Positions 1 to 7,341 of a DNA stretch of 64,000 nucleotides are shown one piece after another. This stretch comes from DATFDN01 sp963767645 (GTDB lineage: Bacteria; Pseudomonadota; Alphaproteobacteria; Acetobacterales; Acetobacteraceae). How positions within the stretch are numbered: the first letter of the stretch is position 1; every line of letters starts with the position of its first letter. Made by a program: the position numbers and the translations under genes. The notes beneath the pieces are model-generated. The model was not told the DNA's origin. It made no database searches and was given only the letters and a program-made list of their open reading frames with translations. Where the stretch lies: the NCBI GenBank assembly GCA_963767645.1, contig CAVYEW010000006.1, positions 61,395-125,394 on the forward strand, given 5' to 3'.

Positions 1-727
1 TACCCACTTCGCATCTGCTCCAACCGGCGGAACAACTTCGGAGCATCCAGGCCCTCAGTGTTGAGCAGAAAAAGGTCGTGATATTTGGTGAATGTTGAGC
101 GGATTACCCTCATCTGCTCGGATGACACCACTAGCTGGTATTTCCCGCCCCCACTCGGACCAAGCCCCATGCCCAAGAACTCGACGGCTTCATTGGGGGC
201 ACAAATGTAGCTCTTCTCTTTGCTCAAATGGAGATCCAACTTCGCCAACTCGGCCATAACCAGCTGCTCGGCCTCCCTACACGTCGCTTCGGTCGCCGCG
301 AATACTACAAAGTCATCTGCGTAACGAATCATTTGGTGCTTGGCCGCGATCACCTTGTCAAACGTCCTGAGCACGAAGTTGCTCAGGATAGGCGAGAGAG
401 GCATACCCTGGCGAAGCCCGCGACCCACGCGGATCTGGTTCTGGGAAATGGCGAGCTTCACCCGATCACTGTCGGCCGAACTTCACACCCGATGACTCCG
501 CGCATGAGCGTCGACAACGACCTGAGATTGAAGGCACGACAGAAATCGCTGGAGAGAGGCTCCCGGGGAATCGTGTCGAAGAAGCGCGAAATATCGGCCT
601 TGAAGGTCCAGGGCGCCTCGTGCCGGAGCTTTACCGCAAGCCGGCGAGCACCATGCACGCCACGCTTGGAGCCCCCCGGATCCCGGACAAACCCGAAGCT
701 CACGTCATTCACGATGCCTAGTCGATG
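1..727 (-). pseudogene. Reverse transcriptase, 3' half (interrupted by IS66, frameshifted)
   Basis: This is the catalytic half of an RNA-directed DNA polymerase, open at the left window edge. Just inside the IS66 insertion the frame reads FKADISRFFDTIP (the first catalytic Asp block). A frame break follows at about 458-462, where one frame stops with TGA and the next continues. After it come LRQGMPLSPILSN and the core active site IRYADDFVVF (about 306-335), then a thumb-like EFLGMGLG stretch. The QGxxxSP form of motif 4 argues against a diversity-generating retroelement RT. It joins exactly to the N-terminal half at 3259-3577 once IS66 and one copy of the 8-bp duplication are removed. I cannot assign a class (group II-like, unclassified UG or defence RT), because the C-terminus lies outside the window. 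At least three lesions make it a pseudogene. Confidence 0.85.
720..727. repeat. IS66 target-site duplication, left copy
   Basis: AGTCGATG directly abuts the left IS66 terminus. The identical octamer is at 3259-3266 next to the right terminus. Eight-base duplications are characteristic of the IS66 family. Confidence 0.95.
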
Positions 728-743
728 GTAAGCGTCAGCCGAT

Positions 744-2345
744 TTACGCGGCCTGACGCTCCGGCTGGAAGTTCCAGGGCAGCAGTTCGTTGAGGCGGTT
801 GATGGGCTGCCCGCGCGCCATCCGGTCCAGGACGGCGGTGATGTAGGCCTCGGGATCAAGGCCGTTCAGCTTCGCGGTCTCGGCAATGGTGTAGATGATC
901 GCAGCGCGCTGGCCCCCGGCATCGGAGCCCAGGAACAGAAAGTTTTTTCTGGTAACGGCGATGCCACGCAGCAACCGCTCGGCCAGATTGTTGTCGATCG
1001 AGAGCCGTCCATCCTCGGTGTAGCGCGCCAGTGCCTCCCATCGGCCGAGCGCGTACTGCAATGCCTTGCCGAGCGCCGACTTGCCGGACAGACGCCGCCG
1101 CTGTGCCGCCATCCAGCCATGCAACGCATCGAGCAGCGGCTTGCTGCGCGCCTGGCGCTCGACGCGGCGATGCTCGGGGGGCTGGCCGTTGATCGCCGCC
1201 TCGATGGCATAGAGGGCCTGGATGCGCTGCAGCCCCTCTTCGGCGATCGGCGACTTGGTCGCCTCGAATACCTCAAACAGCTTGCGCCTTGCGTGTGCCA
1301 GGCAGGCGACGTGGATCAGCCGCGGCGCCGTTCCCACCCTTGATCGGGTAAGCGCGTCGTAGCCGGCATAGGCATCTGCGTGCAGCCAGCCCTGGAACCC
1401 GGCAAGGTGGCCTTGCGGGCGCTCACCCTTGCGGTCCGGCGAGTAGCAATACCACGCCGCCGGCGGCCCGGTGCCGCCCCAGGGCCTGGGATCGAAGGCA
1501 TACACCCAGAACCGGGCCTGGCGCGTCTTGCCGCGCCCCGGCGCCAGCACGCGGATCGGCGTGTCGTCGGTCCAGATCACGCCCCGGGCCATGGCGTAGG
1601 CCCCGATCGCCTCGGCCAGCGGGCGTAGCCACCAGGCGCCGCGGCCAACCCAGTCGGCCAGGGTCTGCCGCTCGATCTCGACGCCCTCGCGGGCGAGAAT
1701 GCCGGACAACCGGTAGAGCGGCAGGCCGTCACAGTATTTCGAGACCAGGACATGGGCGAGCAGGCCAGGTCCGGGCCGGCCCTTCGCGACCGGCAGGTCG
1801 GGCGCGGGCGCCTGCAGCACCGCCTCGCAGGTCCGGCAGGCGTAGCGCGGGCGGACGTGACGGATCACCTTCAGCCGCGCCGGGATCTTCTCCAAGACTT
1901 CGGTCACGTCCTCGCCGATCCGGGTCAGGCGGGCAGGGTCGGTGCAGCCGCAGCGACAAGCAAAAACAGGCTCGTGCAGCACCGTCTCACGCGGCAGGTG
2001 CGTGGGTAGCGGGCGGCGCAGCGCCGGCCGCCGTGGCTTGTCCGAAGTGCCGCAGCCGCGCCGAACCTGCGCGGCCTCGCGCTGGGCCTGGTCCTCCTCG
2101 AGGTCGCCGATCAGCATCTCAAGCTGGCCAATCTCTGCCGCGAGCTTCTCGGAGGATCTTCCGTAGCGGTCGCGCCGCAGCGCCGCGAGCTGGACCTGGA
2201 GTTTCTCGATCTCGAGCGCGGCGTTCAGCAGCCGCGCATCACGTTCGGCCAGTGCGGCATCGCGCTCGGCAAGGGCGGCATCGCGTTCCGCCAGCAGCGC
2301 GCGCAAGGTCGCGGCATCGTCGGGCGGCACGGCGGGATCGAGCAT
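744..2345 (-). CDS. tnpC: IS66 family transposase TnpC
   Basis: This is the main DDE transposase of the IS66 element, about 533 residues from the ATG at 2345; an in-frame TTG at 2390 would add 15. The N-terminus is a coiled coil with three near-identical heptads AERDAAL (DNA repeat around 2247-2310). The typical RYGRSSEKL motif and a zinc-binding region with CRCGC and CRTCEA follow. The catalytic part contains WTDDTPIRV, HADAYAGYD and the C-terminal DNNLAERLLRG block with FLGSDAGG. The stop lies 16 bases inside the left terminal repeat, as is usual for IS66. It is the last gene of the three-gene element and appears intact. Confidence 0.95.
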   Translation of the reverse strand: MLDPAVPPDDAATLRALLAERDAALAERDAALAERDARLLNAALEIEKLQVQLAALRRDRYGRSSEKLAAEIGQLEMLIGDLEEDQAQREAAQVRRGCGTSDKPRRPALRRPLPTHLPRETVLHEPVFACRCGCTDPARLTRIGEDVTEVLEKIPARLKVIRHVRPRYACRTCEAVLQAPAPDLPVAKGRPGPGLLAHVLVSKYCDGLPLYRLSGILAREGVEIERQTLADWVGRGAWWLRPLAEAIGAYAMARGVIWTDDTPIRVLAPGRGKTRQARFWVYAFDPRPWGGTGPPAAWYCYSPDRKGERPQGHLAGFQGWLHADAYAGYDALTRSRVGTAPRLIHVACLAHARRKLFEVFEATKSPIAEEGLQRIQALYAIEAAINGQPPEHRRVERQARSKPLLDALHGWMAAQRRRLSGKSALGKALQYALGRWEALARYTEDGRLSIDNNLAERLLRGIAVTRKNFLFLGSDAGGQRAAIIYTIAETAKLNGLDPEAYITAVLDRMARGQPINRLNELLPWNFQPERQAA

Positions 2346-2402
2346 GGGAGCCACGCGCGAAGCGTCGTCGATCGTGTCGCGTCGCTCCAAATGGAGATGG
2401 CG

Positions 2403-2750
2403 TTACCCGACCACCTCAGGTCGTGCTGTCCACGCCGGCATGCGCCAGTCTATTCCCTCGAGCAGCATCGAGAGCATTGCCGGCGTCAGAGAGACCACGC
2501 CGCTGCTCGCCCGCGGCCAGACGAACTTGCCGCGTTCAAGCCTCTTCGCCACGAGAACCAGGCCCTGACCATCCCAGACCAAAATCTTCAGCAGATCGCC
2601 GCGGCGCCCACGAAAGCAGAACACAGCCCCACCATAGGGATCCTGCGCCAGAACCGTCTGCACCTGCGCCGCAAGTCCGTCAAAGCCTTTGCGCATATCG
2701 GTCACGCCGCACGCCAGGAACACCCGCGTGCCTGGAGGAGGCCCGAACAT
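2403..2750 (-). CDS. tnpB: IS66 accessory protein TnpB
   Basis: This small IS66 Orf2 protein of about 115 residues has the hallmark sequences VFLACGVTDMRKGFDGLA and FCFRGRRGDLLKILVWDGQG. TnpB is needed with TnpA for IS66 transposition, but its biochemical role is not firmly established. The ATG at 2750 overlaps the tnpA stop, which implies translational coupling; a longer in-frame upstream extension exists but would sit inside tnpA. The stop is followed 57 bases later by the preferred ATG of tnpC. Confidence 0.94.
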   Translation of the reverse strand: MFGPPPGTRVFLACGVTDMRKGFDGLAAQVQTVLAQDPYGGAVFCFRGRRGDLLKILVWDGQGLVLVAKRLERGKFVWPRASSGVVSLTPAMLSMLLEGIDWRMPAWTARPEVVG

Positions 2751-3199
2751 CAGCGCCTGCCGAGCTCCGCCAACACGCCGCACAGCACCGCCGGATCCAC
2801 GCGGCCGCTGACGCGCACCGTCGCCCCGGACGGGAATGCCACATCAATTACGCCGGGTGCCTCGGGCGTTGTCTCCCTCGCCGGCGCCTCGATCCGCGGC
2901 AGCTCAGGTGCGACCTCGACCGGCATGAAGCCCGACATCGCCGTTGCCAGCATCTCCCTGCGCCAGGTGAACAGCAACCCGGTGCTGATGCCGTGCCGAT
3001 CCGCCACCGCCTTGGCCACCGCGCCAGGCTCCAACGTCTCGCGCACGATCCGCAGCTTGTCCTCGGCCGACCAACTCCGCCGCCGGACAGCCCGAACCCG
3101 AACCTCCACACCAGAGCCAGCCCCGGGTCGCACCGCGCTCTTACGAGCCTCGTAAGCGGCGCCTACGAGGTCCGCCCGCGTGTCCGTGTCGTTTGCCAT
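2750..3199 (-). CDS. tnpA: IS66 family protein TnpA (helix-turn-helix)
   Basis: This is IS66 Orf1, about 149 residues from the ATG at 3199; a GTG at 3220 is also in frame. The middle part RRSWSAEDKLRIVRET and VADRHGISTGLLFTWRR is the IS3/IS911-like helix-turn-helix that binds the element ends. The C-terminal VDVAFPSG-like and VSGRVDPAVL segments are usual for IS66 TnpA. It is the first gene of the element and lies just inside the right inverted repeat. Confidence 0.92.
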   Translation of the reverse strand: MANDTDTRADLVGAAYEARKSAVRPGAGSGVEVRVRAVRRRSWSAEDKLRIVRETLEPGAVAKAVADRHGISTGLLFTWRREMLATAMSGFMPVEVAPELPRIEAPARETTPEAPGVIDVAFPSGATVRVSGRVDPAVLCGVLAELGRR

Positions 3200-3258
3200 G
3201 TCCGCGACATCGGCGGACACCAGCCGTCATCGCAAGGCGGGAACCGGCTGACGCTTAC

Positions 3259-3266
3259 AGTCGATG
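3259..3266. repeat. IS66 target-site duplication, right copy
   Basis: AGTCGATG, identical to 720-727, abuts the right IS66 terminus. Confidence 0.95.
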
Positions 3267-3577
3267 CGAGTGGCGCTCCACTACAGCGAGCAGGGCTCGC
3301 TGAACGATGCGGTCAGCCACTGTTGGGACGCAGATCAACCTGAATCTGGCCGGGTCTTTCTTGGGCAAAGCGAGACCACGGAGGGAGCCGAACTTATAAC
3401 CCTCTCCCAACTCGCAGTGGATCGCCCGAAGGCGCCAATGCTTCCCGTCGCGGAAAACCTCAGGGGTAATCCCATCGACGCCAGAGGCTGATTTGCCTCG
3501 GGTCCGACGCCAGAAATCGTGCCACACGGCTTCCAGGTTTGGGATTTTTTTAAGTTGTCGAGAGCGGAAGATCCCAT
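3259..3577 (-). pseudogene. Reverse transcriptase, 5' half
   Basis: This is the N-terminal part of the RT cut by IS66. From an ATG at 3577 the frame reads MGSSALDNLKK. It then breaks at a run of seven A (T7 at 3545-3551 on the plus strand); with eight A the frame would continue as KKIPNLEAVWHDFWRRTRG. The readable second frame continues with SGVDGITPEVF, LALPKKDPARFRLICVPTV and DRIVQRALLAVV, which are the RT0-RT1 and finger motifs. The last codons HSHRL lie in the duplicated octamer and continue in frame into 727-1. The A7 break could be replication slippage, a sequencing error or, less likely, a programmed shift. Confidence 0.8.
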
Positions 3578-3639
3578 TCGATGGTCTCGATATCAGCACG
3601 CCGCTCGCCTCACAATGCCCTGGCGAGCGGCCTCTCCTA

Positions 3640-3758
3640 CTCTGAAGCTGACGTATGGCCAGCCGCAGATATCTCGGAACCCGTGTCGGGCGACCGCCGA
3701 GGGCCGAACGTGCCGCCGCTCCTTGAGGAACGACCGGCGCTTGGCTCAGCGATTCCCG
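3640..3758. repeat. 119-bp direct repeat, copy A (upstream of RT)
   Basis: This stretch recurs at 4015-4133 with about five mismatches in 119 bases. It starts CTCTGAAGCTGACG and includes the palindrome AGATATCT and GC-rich inverted segments that could fold. It lies directly upstream of the RT start on the RT strand. No convincing protein is encoded in it. It may be part of a structured RNA or leader linked to the RT, or a simple repeat of a mobile element. Confidence 0.85.
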
Positions 3759-3844
3759 ACGCAGAATCCTTCGCAGCCGCGACGTCGAAGCGGAAACTCG
3801 CCTCGCCGCCGATGGACGCGGTCGGCGCAGAACCCAGAGCACCC

Positions 3845-3859
3845 AGGGTAATATACCCT
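3845..3859. promoter_or_regulatory. Short palindrome between the two 119-bp repeats
   Basis: AGGGTAATATACCCT has 6-base arms AGGGTA/TACCCT around a 3-base centre, in the unusually AT-rich part of this intergenic stretch. It could be an operator or the -10 region of a promoter reading towards the RT. This is a weak, sequence-only call. Confidence 0.3.
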
Positions 3860-4014
3860 AAAGCTGCCGCAAGTACAAGCACCGTTCGATGGCGCCGAAC
3901 AGGCGCCCCGCGGCTTCGTCCCCCTCCAACCCTCTTTCCCTGCATGCGTACACTCGCTCCCTGTTGACCGACATGGTTGCCGGAGGGCTCTGAGAGCTTG
4001 CGACCGTTCCGCCT

Positions 4015-4133
4015 CTCTGAAGCTGACGTATGGCCAGCCGCAGATATCTCGGAACCCGTGTCGGGAGACCGCCGAGGGCCAAACGTGCCGCCGCTCCTTG
4101 CGGAACGACCGGCGCTTGGTTCAGCGATCCCCG
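4015..4133. repeat. 119-bp direct repeat, copy B
   Basis: This is the second copy of the repeat described at 3640-3758, offset by 375 bases and in the same orientation, about 96% identical. The 256 bases between the copies hold a short palindrome and no recognisable gene. Sequence identity stops sharply after CGATCCCCG. Confidence 0.85.
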
Positions 4134-4349
4134 CAGGAGGCTCGCGTCACGCATGCCGACGCTGGAACGGGACGCCCGTGGTCGACAAGCTTGCCTGCCA
4201 TGAAAGACCGAATTCGGTTCAACACAAAGTAGCTCACTGGGCAGGCGGCGGCATGTCCTCGGGTTTTGATGTTGGAGCCATTGGCAGAGGTACGGTCGAG
4301 CCTCTTCATCGCCGCAACGTTCGCAGAAGCCTGCGCACGCCCCAGGAAA

Positions 4350-4675
4350 CCCACTCCCCTGCCCAGAGCCACGCTTTCCCCAGCGTTTCCATGCTATCGA
4401 TGAACTCCGCGCGGCCCCTCTGTGAACGCCGTTCCCCTGCACAGCACGTAGACGTAATCGGCGATGTCCAGCGCGCCCGTGATGGTCTAATCGACCAGCA
4501 GGACCACCTTGCCGGCGCGTGCCAGGCTCGGATCAGCGCGGAGATGCGCGCGCCCGTACGAGCCTCGATGCTGGCGGTCGGCTCGTCAATCAGGAACACC
4601 GAGGGGTCTTTGAGCAGCGCCCGCGCGATCTCCAGCTTGCTGTCGCTGGCCGACTGGCGGATCGTAGCCCCGCTG
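4350..4675 (-). pseudogene. Decayed 3' fragment of a livF-type ATPase gene
   Basis: This stretch is clearly homologous to the C-terminal part of the intact livF at 7342-8094, on the same strand. Both share FLIDEPTASIE (Walker B), the region around ARISALIR/ARIYALIR, and the terminal SMETL/SVETL segment. Base identity is high around 4560-4640, while small indels and a TAG (plus-strand CTA near 4488) scramble the frame. Only the 3' third of the gene is present; the Walker A part is missing. It is a truncated duplicate separated from the intact copy by the SDR and exported-protein genes. Confidence 0.85.
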
Positions 4676-4783
4676 CGAGTCGCTGCCTATCGACCGGTGT
4701 TATGGGTGAGCAGGATCAGCTTGCGTGCGAGAGCCTGATCGGCGATAGGGCCCTAATGAAGGGCCTACACATCCTTGGCGCTG

Positions 4784-5836
4784 TCACCCCCGGTCACTTC
4801 GGTACTCCGCTCCCGTCACCATCGCGGCAGCGTCGGACGCCAGGAACACAGCAGCCGGCGAGATGTCGTCGGGTTGCAGCCATCCCACCTTCAGCGCCAC
4901 GGTCGGCGCGCGCACGTCCCACGCCTGTTGCGGACTCGGCCGCTCGGGAGGCTTCTGGCCGGTCTCGGCCATGCTTTCCCGCAGGCGCTTATCGTAGCGG
5001 GTGAGCGGGGTGTCCACGAGGCCGGGGATGACCGCGTTCACCGTGATGTTGTATTGACCCAGCTCCAGCGCGGCCGATTTCATCAGTCCCAGTATGCCCC
5101 ATTTCGACGCCGAGTAGCTCGAAGCGTCCTTGGTGCCGTGCTTGCCCTGCATGGAGGAGAGCACGATGATGCGTCCCTGGCGCCGGGCCACCATCTTCGG
5201 CGCAAAGGCGCGGATGGTGTTGGCGGTGCCGTTCAGGTTGTTGTCGATCACGTCCGACCAGTCGCTGTCCTCCATCTCAAGGAGGGGCTTCCAGCGCTGG
5301 ATGGCCGCGTCGGCAACGACGATGTCGATCTTGCCGTATGCCTGCTCTACCTGATCGGCGGCGGCGCGCAGCGCCTTGATGTCGCGGATGTCGGCGCGGA
5401 TGGCTTGGCTCCGGCGGCCGTAGGTTTGGATCTGGCGCACGGTCTCGGCCAGCTCGGCGGGCGTCGCGGGCTCGGCGTCCGAAGCCGGGCTGACCGGGCC
5501 GGCGATGTCGAGCACCGCGACGTCGGCGCCGTTCGCCGCCAACTCCACGGCGATCGCCCGGCCAATGCCGCGCGCCGCACCCGTGACCACGGCGACCTTG
5601 CCGGTCAGCGCCGAACCGCGCCCCGGACGCACCGGGCCAGCGGTCTTGTTGGCCGGCGGCTCGGGCATTTTCTGGCCATTGAGCATATGGGGCGCGGGGG
5701 AGGTTTGGACGGTCTGCGCGGCCGCGGCGCCGACAAGAGCCACGCTGGCGGCCAAGCCGCCACCGACAACTAGGCGGCGGCGGATCGGATCGTGGCCGGT
5801 CTGCTCGATCCCCTTGTCCTCACCTATCTGCGCCAT
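4784..5836 (-). CDS. Tat-exported SDR family oxidoreductase (C-terminal frameshift suspected)
   Basis: This is an NAD(P)-dependent short-chain dehydrogenase/reductase of 350 residues. It has a twin-arginine leader (R19-R21 followed by a hydrophobic Ala-rich stretch), the cofactor motif TGAARGIG at 85-92, NNLNG at 199-203, a serine in LSS at 226-228, and the catalytic YSASK at 241-245. The insertion after the second beta strand (ATPAELAETVRQIQ) is like that of mycofactocin-coupled, nicotinoprotein-type SDRs; cofactor use is inferred. The frame ends ...GAEYRSDRG. Removing one C of the CC in 4801-4802 would give GAEYEVTGGDSAKDV ending at 4765, the usual family tail, so an indel is likely. The substrate is unknown. 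Confidence 0.85.
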   Translation of the reverse strand: MAQIGEDKGIEQTGHDPIRRRLVVGGGLAASVALVGAAAAQTVQTSPAPHMLNGQKMPEPPANKTAGPVRPGRGSALTGKVAVVTGAARGIGRAIAVELAANGADVAVLDIAGPVSPASDAEPATPAELAETVRQIQTYGRRSQAIRADIRDIKALRAAADQVEQAYGKIDIVVADAAIQRWKPLLEMEDSDWSDVIDNNLNGTANTIRAFAPKMVARRQGRIIVLSSMQGKHGTKDASSYSASKWGILGLMKSAALELGQYNITVNAVIPGLVDTPLTRYDKRLRESMAETGQKPPERPSPQQAWDVRAPTVALKVGWLQPDDISPAAVFLASDAAAMVTGAEYRSDRG

Positions 5837-5985
5837 GGTTCCCCTCCGCGGTGATCTGACCCAACGGGTGAGGCGCGTTCAGGTTGCGGGCGCTAGCTGG
5901 CCGCTGGAGCGGGAAACCGCCGATCGAGACAGGCCGTTCAGAGCCCAACAGCGTCCGTATGCCGGACCTATCGAGGGAGGGGAAA

Positions 5986-7236
5986 ATGAGATGCATTCAA
6001 AATATTCTGGCGTCCATAAGCTTGGCTGCTTCCGTGGCGATTCTCGGAGTCCCCGCTGCTTACGCTGCTATTCCCCTGCTTCCCGTGTGTAGCTGGCCGG
6101 TGGAGAGCACAGGCCAAGGTATCCTCAACGTCGCTACTCAGGACACGAACACGACCTACTGGTTTATGCCTATCGATACGAGTTTCTGGAGTTCGATACT
6201 GATCCAGGGCACTTATCCGTACGCCCGCTTTTTCAATCTGAGTTCCTACAACGAAGCCGGTTCGCTTCTTGGGACGATCGCCGACGACCAAATCGCTCCT
6301 GACCCCGGCAGCACGAACCCTTTCGCGACGCCTACGGCAAGCGGACCCCGCACCTATACGGTTACGGTCGGTGCCAGCGGTAGCGGACCCGCCAACACCT
6401 TGAGCGTGGGAGGAAGCCGGCTGGCATTCCTCGTTTATCGGGTGATTGTGCCCGATAAAGGCCTAGACAAAAGCGGGGGTGTCGGCGCGCCTGTCGTGAG
6501 CCTTGTCGGCCGGGATGGAAGCGTGCATCGGCTCCAACCCTGTCCGTTTGCCAATCGAGAGAGCAGCATCGGCAATATGATCCCGGTGCTCATCGCCAGC
6601 GGATTCAGCGAGGCTGCCGGGTTCCTTCAAAATGTCCTTGCCGCGACGAACCAGCGAACCTCCATAACGGGCAGTTGCACACCTACCCAGGCGACCGCTC
6701 CGGCTGCCGTTCCGTTCGGCGCGGCTCCTGGAACCAATTTCTTCCCGGACCCCCCGACGGCCTATCTTCAAACGCCCAACATCTGTTTCCCTTCCGACGA
6801 AATCATCGTGGTGAGGGGCAAGGCTTTCGTGTTTCCGAATACGTATCTGGGAGGTACGGTGTTCCAACCCGCTTTCGACAGCGAAGTTCAGATGAGATAC
6901 TGGTCGATGTGCAACAATGATGGGGTGATTCCGTATCCCGTTATCGGATGCCAGGCCGACTTTGAGACCAGGCTCGATGCAGACCAGTTCTACACATACG
7001 TTGTCTCGAACGACCCGGCTCCTCCGTCCTGGCTCCCGGTTGAGGCAACCTGGCTGCCGTGGGGTCCGACAAACGTTCCCGTAACCCTGATCTTCAGAAG
7101 CATTCTTCCCGAAAACTCGACGGTTACGGGTGATTACTATCCGAAGAGCGTGATCTGCGATAAGGCGCTGTTCATCGCGCAAGGATGGCAAGCCTGCTTT
7201 GCGGCTGCCGGGATGGACGTTGCAGCCGCGCCGTAG
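5986..7236 (+). CDS. Exported protein of unknown function
   Basis: This gene encodes 416 residues from the ATG at 5986, preceded by the strong ribosome site GAGGGAGGGG at 5973-5982; an upstream in-frame start at 5884 lacks such a site. The first about 27 residues form a Sec signal peptide (NILASISLAASVAILGV, then AYA before AIPLLPV). The mature protein is rich in Thr, Ser, Pro and aromatic residues, has several cysteines and no lysine-rich or membrane segments, so a secreted or periplasmic location is expected. No domain is recognised. Base composition looks less GC-rich than the neighbours, which hints at transfer. It lies alone between two minus-strand genes. Confidence 0.75.
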   Translation: MRCIQNILASISLAASVAILGVPAAYAAIPLLPVCSWPVESTGQGILNVATQDTNTTYWFMPIDTSFWSSILIQGTYPYARFFNLSSYNEAGSLLGTIADDQIAPDPGSTNPFATPTASGPRTYTVTVGASGSGPANTLSVGGSRLAFLVYRVIVPDKGLDKSGGVGAPVVSLVGRDGSVHRLQPCPFANRESSIGNMIPVLIASGFSEAAGFLQNVLAATNQRTSITGSCTPTQATAPAAVPFGAAPGTNFFPDPPTAYLQTPNICFPSDEIIVVRGKAFVFPNTYLGGTVFQPAFDSEVQMRYWSMCNNDGVIPYPVIGCQADFETRLDADQFYTYVVSNDPAPPSWLPVEATWLPWGPTNVPVTLIFRSILPENSTVTGDYYPKSVICDKALFIAQGWQACFAAAGMDVAAAP

Positions 7237-7341
7237 TCCATCACGGTCGGCGCTGTCCGTTCGAGCGGCAAGTTCGAGGGAGAGGTAAATCAAGCCGCGC
7301 GGACAGTTCGGTGCGCTGACGCGCGTTCATGGGTCCATGCG

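Larger units (their letters stand above)
728..3258 (-). mobile_element. Complete IS66-family insertion sequence (2531 bp)
   Basis: The element is bounded by perfect 14-bp terminal inverted repeats, GTAAGCGTCAGCCG at 728-741 and its complement at 3245-3258. Outside these is an 8-bp direct duplication (720-727 and 3259-3266). It carries the three standard IS66 genes in order tnpA-tnpB-tnpC, all read from the minus strand with short or overlapping junctions. No frame disruption is visible in any of the three genes and the ends are intact, so it may still be active. It sits inside a reverse transcriptase gene, and the exact target duplication shows the insertion was a simple transposition event. 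Confidence 0.97.
3578..4349. other. Gene-poor region between RT and livF fragment
   Basis: Apart from the two 119-bp repeats and one small palindrome, nothing recognisable is coded in these roughly 770 bases. An open minus-strand frame across 3858-4442 gives a cysteine-rich peptide, but it crosses both the repeat copy B and the decayed livF fragment, so I regard it as non-coding. Confidence 0.6.

Noticed and set aside
2033..3343. Long plus-strand open frame (436 codons) across the IS66 element
   Set aside because: It is antisense to tnpA, tnpB and the start of tnpC, is extremely Arg/Ala/Pro-rich and has no domain; a GC-rich shadow.
1..4133. Diversity-generating retroelement
   Set aside because: The RT has QGMPLSP in motif 4 rather than the altered form usual for such RTs, and no template/variable repeat pair with A-specific differences was seen; the 119-bp copies differ at scattered bases.
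3858..4442. Cysteine-containing minus-strand frame upstream of the RT
   Set aside because: It crosses one 119-bp repeat copy and the decayed livF fragment, lacks a ribosome site and has no homology I recognise.
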